A stretch of DNA of 9,680 nt from Lachnospiraceae bacterium UBA1729. Lineage in GTDB: Bacteria; Bacillota; Clostridia; Lachnospirales; Lachnospiraceae. This document shows, one piece after another, positions 6,098 to 9,680 of the stretch; positions within the stretch are counted from its first letter, which is position 1, and each line of letters starts with the position of its first letter. A program made the translations under genes and the position numbers. The notes beneath the pieces are model-generated. The model saw only the letters and a program-made list of their open reading frames with translations. It had not been told where the DNA came from and searched no databases. The stretch is from contig DCIJ01000060.1 in NCBI GenBank assembly GCA_002315945.1, positions 7,721 through 17,400 on the forward strand. The letters are read 5' to 3'.

Positions 6098-6125
6098 ATT
6101 GTATCATACTCCTAGTGAATTTCAA
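6098..6125 (-). promoter_or_regulatory. Promoter of the DUF975 gene
   Basis: On the minus strand TTGAAA at 6125-6120 and TACAAT at 6103-6098 are 16 bases apart (17 if CTTGAA is taken), and the -10 carries the TGn extension (TGATACAAT). Transcription would start near 6091, giving a leader of about 38 bases before the ATG at 6053. This is the best-formed promoter in the window. Confidence 0.7.
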
Positions 6126-6160
6126 GTCATTTTTAGCACACCACGCCTGATTACTCTAGA

Positions 6161-6210
6161 AAAAATGTGCAGGTTGTCCATGTTTCCTCAGACAATCTGC
6201 ACAATTTTTT
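6161..6210 (-). terminator. Strong terminator of the surface protein gene (bidirectional in form)
   Basis: TGTGCAGGTTGTC (6166-6178) pairs with GACAATCTGCACA (6191-6203), 13 pairs with one wobble, around a 12-base loop. It is flanked by A6 on the left and T6 on the right as read on the plus strand. It lies 52 bases after the surface-protein stop. On the minus strand the stem is followed by TTTTTTCTAG. The A/T flanks would let it work in either direction, but no plus-strand gene reaches it, so its use is on the minus strand. Confidence 0.9.
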
Positions 6211-6254
6211 ATTTGTTATTTAGTATATTTTACATTGTTTTCGCACAGTTTAGA

Positions 6255-6374
6255 CTACTCTTCTGAGTCTCTCTTACGTCTGTTGAGATACAGACCAGCT
6301 GCGATAGCTGCTGCGCCAGACATAGCTGCATGAACTACAGGAATACTGCTATCACCAGTCTGAGCCGCAAGAGG
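6255..6374 (-). other. Non-canonical C-terminal cell-wall sorting signal
   Basis: The last 39 residues read PLAAQTGDSS, then a hydrophobic run IPVVHAAMSGAAAIAAGLYL, then NRRKRDSEE and stop. The layout (TG, about 20 hydrophobic residues, basic tail) is that of a sortase substrate. In place of LPxTG it has AAQTG, with the nearest PL three residues further upstream. TGD is at 6359-6351. Either a sortase with relaxed preference recognises it, or the segment acts only as a membrane anchor. Confidence 0.7.
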
Positions 6375-9300
6375 TGTCTCCTCATCATCAATTGTAATCA
6401 GTCCAGAAGACAGTGGTGTAGCCTCATCTTCTATCTCAAGATAGTTTTCAATGAGTGCATCTGCATACTCAGCTGCTGCCAGAGGAACACCCGCTTCATT
6501 AATCGTTAAGATTGGACCAAATGGATTAATGATATATGGAACAGGAGTAGGTGTTGAAGGTGTGTAATCATCATCGTCACCGCCATCATCAGGAATAGGT
6601 GGTAACAGGGATGTATTCGCTGTTGCCTCTAAGCTGGTGCTAACTGCCAGACCGGTAAGCTTTGCTTCTGGAGTAGCAATCAGGTCAGGAAGGGTTACTA
6701 TAATAGAAACACCTGCCACATTAAGTTCAATCTTATCATATGCGATAGGAACAACCTTACCATCTATATGGTAGCCGTCTGGTTCTTCCTTCAGTACATA
6801 CCAGTCAACAAAATTCTGAGTAAAGTTGGTTCCATCTTCCTGAGCCTGCTTAAGGTCACCAAAGTAAGCGTCAACAGCTTTCTGGAACTGATCTGCTATA
6901 GCACTGTCTAATTTATTCTTTAATGCCTTCTGAAGATCTGCAAATGTAAGATTATTCTCTTCTTCAGTTATTTCTCCATCACCATTCACATCGTAGCTGT
7001 AAGCATACTGAACTTTTTTAGCATCATATTCATCATATGAATATTTATATGTATACTCAACGCTATTTTCAGGAATTGAATAGTTGTATTTTACATTCTC
7101 TGTTGAAACCGAAATGATAGCCATCAGCTGAGCATCTGTGTAAGCGTTGTATGCAGGATTTGCTCTGAGTTCGGTAAAGGCCTTATTAATTGCCTCCTGC
7201 CTTGCAGCTTCCAAAGCATCCTTCTTGAGCTGTTCAACAGCCTCCTCATTAAGATCCTCAACAGCTGCCTGCAGTAACTTGTCCTGCTTAGTCTGCTCAT
7301 CGTCCTCTGCAGTTATGCCTAAGCGACTGTCAAGTGCTGCCTCTTCTGCCTTGGCTGCCTGTGCTCTCTGCTTAGCAGCTTCCATAAGAGCCTTTTCGTC
7401 ATCTGTGAGGTCATTATCTTTCAGACCATCAAGTGCTGCCACTACAGCCTTTTCATATGCTGCCTGAATTTTTGCAGCATCATCAGACAGAGCCTTACCA
7501 GATTCATCTAATGTTAACAATTCTTTTGCAGCTTCATCCAGCTGAAGTTTTGCTGTAGTATTCAGACTGTCTGTCAGCAGCATCTCAAGATACTCTCTTA
7601 CAGTTACTGTTTTTTCTTCAAGAACAGGGTTACCATTCTTATCTACAACCAGGTTACCATTCTCATCTGTTTTGTTAACTTTGATTGTAATGTTGCGGTC
7701 AACATAAATTGCTTCAATCTTTGACAGTTCTGCGTCACTCTGCAGATAAGATCTTACTGCCTCTTCAATGGTTGGATAGGTCGTCTTCGCATTATTTTCA
7801 TCTATGCCCTGCTCTACGTTATATACCATATAACCGCCATTTACATACTTAAGGGCTATACCATTCTTTCCACTACCTGCCAGGTTCTCTGTATAGTTCT
7901 TGATAGGATAGTGAGTCTTACCATTTTCAAGAGGATAATTGCTGTCATCTACTTCATTAAGTACGAATACCATTGTAGTGATATCAATAGTTCCAGTTGC
8001 AGTAGCAGTCACAGAAGCATCCTTAATAGAAGCAACAGGTGTTGCCACAATTTTTTCAGGAGAAACTGTAATCTCAATACCATCTACATTAACTGTGATG
8101 CTTCCTGTAGGAGCAATCGCCTTACCATCAATGTGATAAGAGTTGCCACTGGTATTCTTAAGAACATACCACTCAACGAAGTTTCCGCCTTCATTATATG
8201 ATTTCATAGCATCATTCAAAGCGTCGTCAATAGCTTTCTGGATAACTTCGTTCTTGTCCTCATCCAGCTTGTAAGAAGCTGTGATAGCATTCGCTACTTT
8301 ATAATCATAGCTGAAGGAATATGTATAATCGCACTCAAGATTCGAATAATTATACTCAATCTGACTTTCGTCAATCTTGATCATAGCCTTAAGCTGCTCA
8401 TCGCTCTTCTGAGTATAGATACCTGCAGCTCTCAATTCCTCAATCAGTCTTGCTTTTTCTGCTTCAATTGCCGTCTGTTTTGCTTCATCCAGCTTATCCT
8501 GATAGTTTTTGGCAGCTGCTTTTTCTGCATCAGTAGCATCTGCTTTATTTCCGGCTGCAATGATTGCTGAAATTTCGCTTGCAATGAACTTTTCGGTGCA
8601 TCCTTCCTCACCAACGTACTCAAGGTAAGCTGCCTCTTTGTCCGCCTCAGTTACTTTTTTAATTGCTGCCTCTTTATAGTCATCTTCTGTCTTGCTGAGT
8701 TCCTCATTTCCATTAAGTTTTGCCAACAGGTCTGTCATGGACTGCATAGCATCTGCTATAGCCTGCTGCGTATCTGCATTTTCAGAACTTCCATCCTTGA
8801 TGTCATCAATGATAGCCTGTGCCTGAGAACGGGCAGATTCAGTCAGCTGCTTTGTAAGACAAAGCTTGTAGAAATCAAGACGAGTCATGGTCGTTTCTTC
8901 TGCTACTGCTTTTCCGTTTTCATCAACCAGTCCGGCTTCAATCTTCTGAGCATCGGTAAGAGTGATATTGGACTCCACGTATGTTCTTTCAGCCGTATTC
9001 AGAGTATTCAGACTCTGTGCTGTCAGGTAATCCCTTACAGCATCTTCAACTGTAGCAAAGCCTTCACCGTGATCTACATCAATTACCTCATCCCCATTTG
9101 CATCATAAGCATTGTCCGCATGGAATACGTAATTTGGATTATCTGTTGTGCCACTGTTATATTTGTATACCTTAAATCCGTTATGATTGTACTGAAGGAC
9201 TACATTACCCAGGTTAGCAGTATAATCCTTGGTTGAATGTCCGGCACTGCCAGTATTGCTACCATTTTCAAAAGGATATACATTTTCTTCTGTATTATTA

Positions 9301-9680
9301 AATACATAGGTTGTAGCTGTGTATTTTTCTTTGGTCAGCTTATTACCTGAAACAGAAGCTGTATTAGTAGTTGTTACAGTATAGGTATTAACTGTTGATA
9401 CAGCGTTCTCATACTGTGCTGTCTTGTTAGAAAGCTCTGTCTTTTTAGTCTCTAACTCACTTGTCTTAGTTGTCTTCTCATTAAGCTTGCTCTCATATGC
9501 CTTCTTGGCAGCATCAGCATTGCCTTTTCTAATTTCATAGAAGCCAGAAACCAGGACTGTAGACTCAGGAACAACATAATATACCATGTTCTTTTCATTG
9601 TCCGCTGTGAGTCCTATATCGCGTCCATACATAATCTTGTACTTTACGCCGTCAGGGCCAGTACGTTCTGAGTAATTATT
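6255..9680 (-). CDS. Very large wall-associated surface protein with two ~450-residue repeats (partial, N-terminus off the right edge)
   Basis: At least 1141 residues. The frame stays open to the right edge (upstream codons read NNYSERTGPDGVKYKI before the first Met at 9632), so that Met is not the true start and the signal peptide is out of view. In order: a lead-in with a coiled-coil-like Lys/Glu/Thr stretch (about 9520-9400); repeat A (9314-7980); repeat B (7979-6621); an Asp/Pro-rich linker (PPIPDDGGDDDDYTPSTPTP, about 6540-6606); three PLA motifs (6506-6363); and TGD + hydrophobic segment + NRRKRD at the end. Each repeat has beta-rich, Tyr-rich ends and an Ala/Glu/Lys-rich helical middle. 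It is likely a secreted fibrous or adhesive protein fixed to the wall by a sortase; no sortase gene is in the window. I recognise no enzyme domain. Three Cys are seen. Terminator at 6161-6210. Confidence 0.88.
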   Translation of the reverse strand, partial: NNYSERTGPDGVKYKIMYGRDIGLTADNEKNMVYYVVPESTVLVSGFYEIRKGNADAAKKAYESKLNEKTTKTSELETKKTELSNKTAQYENAVSTVNTYTVTTTNTASVSGNKLTKEKYTATTYVFNNTEENVYPFENGSNTGSAGHSTKDYTANLGNVVLQYNHNGFKVYKYNSGTTDNPNYVFHADNAYDANGDEVIDVDHGEGFATVEDAVRDYLTAQSLNTLNTAERTYVESNITLTDAQKIEAGLVDENGKAVAEETTMTRLDFYKLCLTKQLTESARSQAQAIIDDIKDGSSENADTQQAIADAMQSMTDLLAKLNGNEELSKTEDDYKEAAIKKVTEADKEAAYLEYVGEEGCTEKFIASEISAIIAAGNKADATDAEKAAAKNYQDKLDEAKQTAIEAEKARLIEELRAAGIYTQKSDEQLKAMIKIDESQIEYNYSNLECDYTYSFSYDYKVANAITASYKLDEDKNEVIQKAIDDALNDAMKSYNEGGNFVEWYVLKNTSGNSYHIDGKAIAPTGSITVNVDGIEITVSPEKIVATPVASIKDASVTATATGTIDITTMVFVLNEVDDSNYPLENGKTHYPIKNYTENLAGSGKNGIALKYVNGGYMVYNVEQGIDENNAKTTYPTIEEAVRSYLQSDAELSKIEAIYVDRNITIKVNKTDENGNLVVDKNGNPVLEEKTVTVREYLEMLLTDSLNTTAKLQLDEAAKELLTLDESGKALSDDAAKIQAAYEKAVVAALDGLKDNDLTDDEKALMEAAKQRAQAAKAEEAALDSRLGITAEDDEQTKQDKLLQAAVEDLNEEAVEQLKKDALEAARQEAINKAFTELRANPAYNAYTDAQLMAIISVSTENVKYNYSIPENSVEYTYKYSYDEYDAKKVQYAYSYDVNGDGEITEEENNLTFADLQKALKNKLDSAIADQFQKAVDAYFGDLKQAQEDGTNFTQNFVDWYVLKEEPDGYHIDGKVVPIAYDKIELNVAGVSIIVTLPDLIATPEAKLTGLAVSTSLEATANTSLLPPIPDDGGDDDDYTPSTPTPVPYIINPFGPILTINEAGVPLAAAEYADALIENYLEIEDEATPLSSGLITIDDEETPLAAQTGDSSIPVVHAAMSGAAAIAAGLYLNRRKRDSEE
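6363..6506 (-). repeat. Three copies of an acidic-PLA motif before the wall anchor
   Basis: TINEAGVPLAA (6506-6474), EIEDEATPLSS (6437-6405) and TIDDEETPLAA (6395-6363) share the pattern I-x-[DE]-E-x-x-[VT]-P-L-[AS]-[AS] (the first copy has Asn-Glu-Ala in the acidic stretch). The first two lie 69 bases apart and the last two 42 bases apart. Acidic DEETPLA-type motifs just before a sorting signal are familiar in surface proteins of gut Clostridia; I recall one such anchor class described as a doubled motif, but cannot verify that here. Confidence 0.65.
6621..7979 (-). repeat. Surface protein repeat B (about 453 residues)
   Basis: Second repeat, directly following repeat A. Matching landmarks: YPLENG...KNYTENL, NGGYMVYNV, YPTIEEAVRSYL, AIYVDRNITIKV, helical middle (about 7580-7175) rich in Ala, Glu and Lys, LRANPAYNAYTDAQLMAII, NVKYNYS...VEYTYKYSYDEY, and NFVDWYVLK...GYHIDGK...LIATP. 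The helical middles are conserved in length and composition rather than residue by residue, whereas the ends match closely, so the ends are probably folded domains and the middle a stalk. Confidence 0.85.
6957..6992 (-). other. EF-hand / dockerin-like calcium loop in the surface protein
   Basis: The 12-residue stretch DVNGDGEITEEE in repeat B matches a canonical calcium-binding loop: acidic or Asn ligands at positions 1, 3 and 5, Gly at 6, Ile at 8, Glu at 12. Only one loop is seen here and no paired partner, so this is not a dockerin domain. It may be a structural calcium site in the beta-rich end of the repeat. Repeat A lacks it at the equivalent place. Confidence 0.6.
7980..9314 (-). repeat. 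Surface protein repeat A (about 445 residues)
   Basis: First of two diverged tandem protein repeats. Landmarks shared with repeat B in the same order: YPFENG...KDYTANL, NGFKVYKY, FATVEDAVRDYL, RTYVESNITLT, a long helical middle (about 8860-8430), LRAAGIYTQKSDEQLKAMI, QIEYNYSNLECDYTYSFSYDY, and NFVEWYVLK...SYHIDGK...IVATP. Unlike repeat B it has three Cys and, in place of the EF-hand-like loop, only a degenerate DANGDEVIDVD stretch at another position. The similarity is seen at protein level; the DNA copies are well diverged. Confidence 0.85.

Noticed and set aside
6166..6203. Hairpin as a small RNA or attachment site
   Set aside because: The A/T flanks, G/C stem and position 52 bases after a large gene are fully explained by an intrinsic terminator.
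7147..7467. Plus-strand Ser/Ala-rich open frame opposite the helical middle of repeat B
   Set aside because: It is the complement of Ala/Glu/Lys codons (GCN, GAN, AAR), which naturally yields Ser/Ala/Leu-rich open frames; no start signals.
9630..9632. ATG at 9632 as the start of the surface protein
   Set aside because: No ribosome binding site and no signal peptide follow, and the frame is open for all 16 codons up to the window edge, so the true start is outside.
1..9680. CRISPR arrays, insertion sequences, tRNA or rRNA genes, toxin-antitoxin or defence modules
   Set aside because: I looked for regular short repeats with spacers, transposase-like frames, terminal inverted repeats and RNA-gene landmarks and saw none.

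Overview
The window looks like a chromosomal segment of a low-GC Gram-positive anaerobe, most likely a Clostridia / Lachnospiraceae-type gut bacterium. The reasons are strong GGAGG-type ribosome binding sites, intrinsic terminators, a CUT1 sugar ABC transporter with no ATPase gene of its own in view, a DUF975 membrane protein, and a very large surface protein whose C-terminus carries DEETPLA-type motifs before a degenerate sorting signal. The taxon is inferred from gene style, not from a marker gene. Both window edges cut genes.

Positions 1-3289 hold a leftward carbohydrate-uptake operon: a lipoprotein solute-binding protein (1612-2928), a MalF-type permease (554-1441) and the first 179 codons of a MalG-type permease (539 down to the edge). 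A strong hairpin with a U-run lies between the binding protein and the permeases and could set their expression ratio. Divergent from the operon is an AraC-family regulator (best start 3377, end 4246), the probable local sugar-responsive activator. The roughly 360-base divergent region has weak promoters and five copies of TAGCAA, three facing the transporter and two facing the regulator, plus an inverted repeat and a 23-base-phased direct repeat.

Positions 4252-5427 hold purC (SAICAR synthetase, purine synthesis), convergent with the regulator with only 5 bases between stop codons. Upstream of it, in the same direction, is a short GTG-started gene for an unrecognised 58-residue protein (5169-5345). 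The start region of this pair overlaps the terminator of the next gene upstream, a 208-residue DUF975 membrane protein (5427-6053) with its own good extended -10 promoter.

Positions 6255-9680 are one leftward reading frame that is still open at the right edge: at least 1141 residues of a secreted, wall-associated protein. It contains two diverged tandem repeats of about 450 residues, each beta-rich at both ends with an Ala/Glu/Lys-rich helical middle. These are followed by an Asp/Pro-rich linker, three copies of a short acidic-PLA motif, and TGD + hydrophobic segment + RRKR. The N-terminus, and hence the signal peptide, lies outside the window.

I see no mobile element, CRISPR array, rRNA, tRNA or defence system. 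Most of the window is ordinary metabolism and transport. The least explained items are the duplicated surface protein with its unusual anchor, the 58-residue protein before purC, and the operator-like array between the regulator and the transporter.
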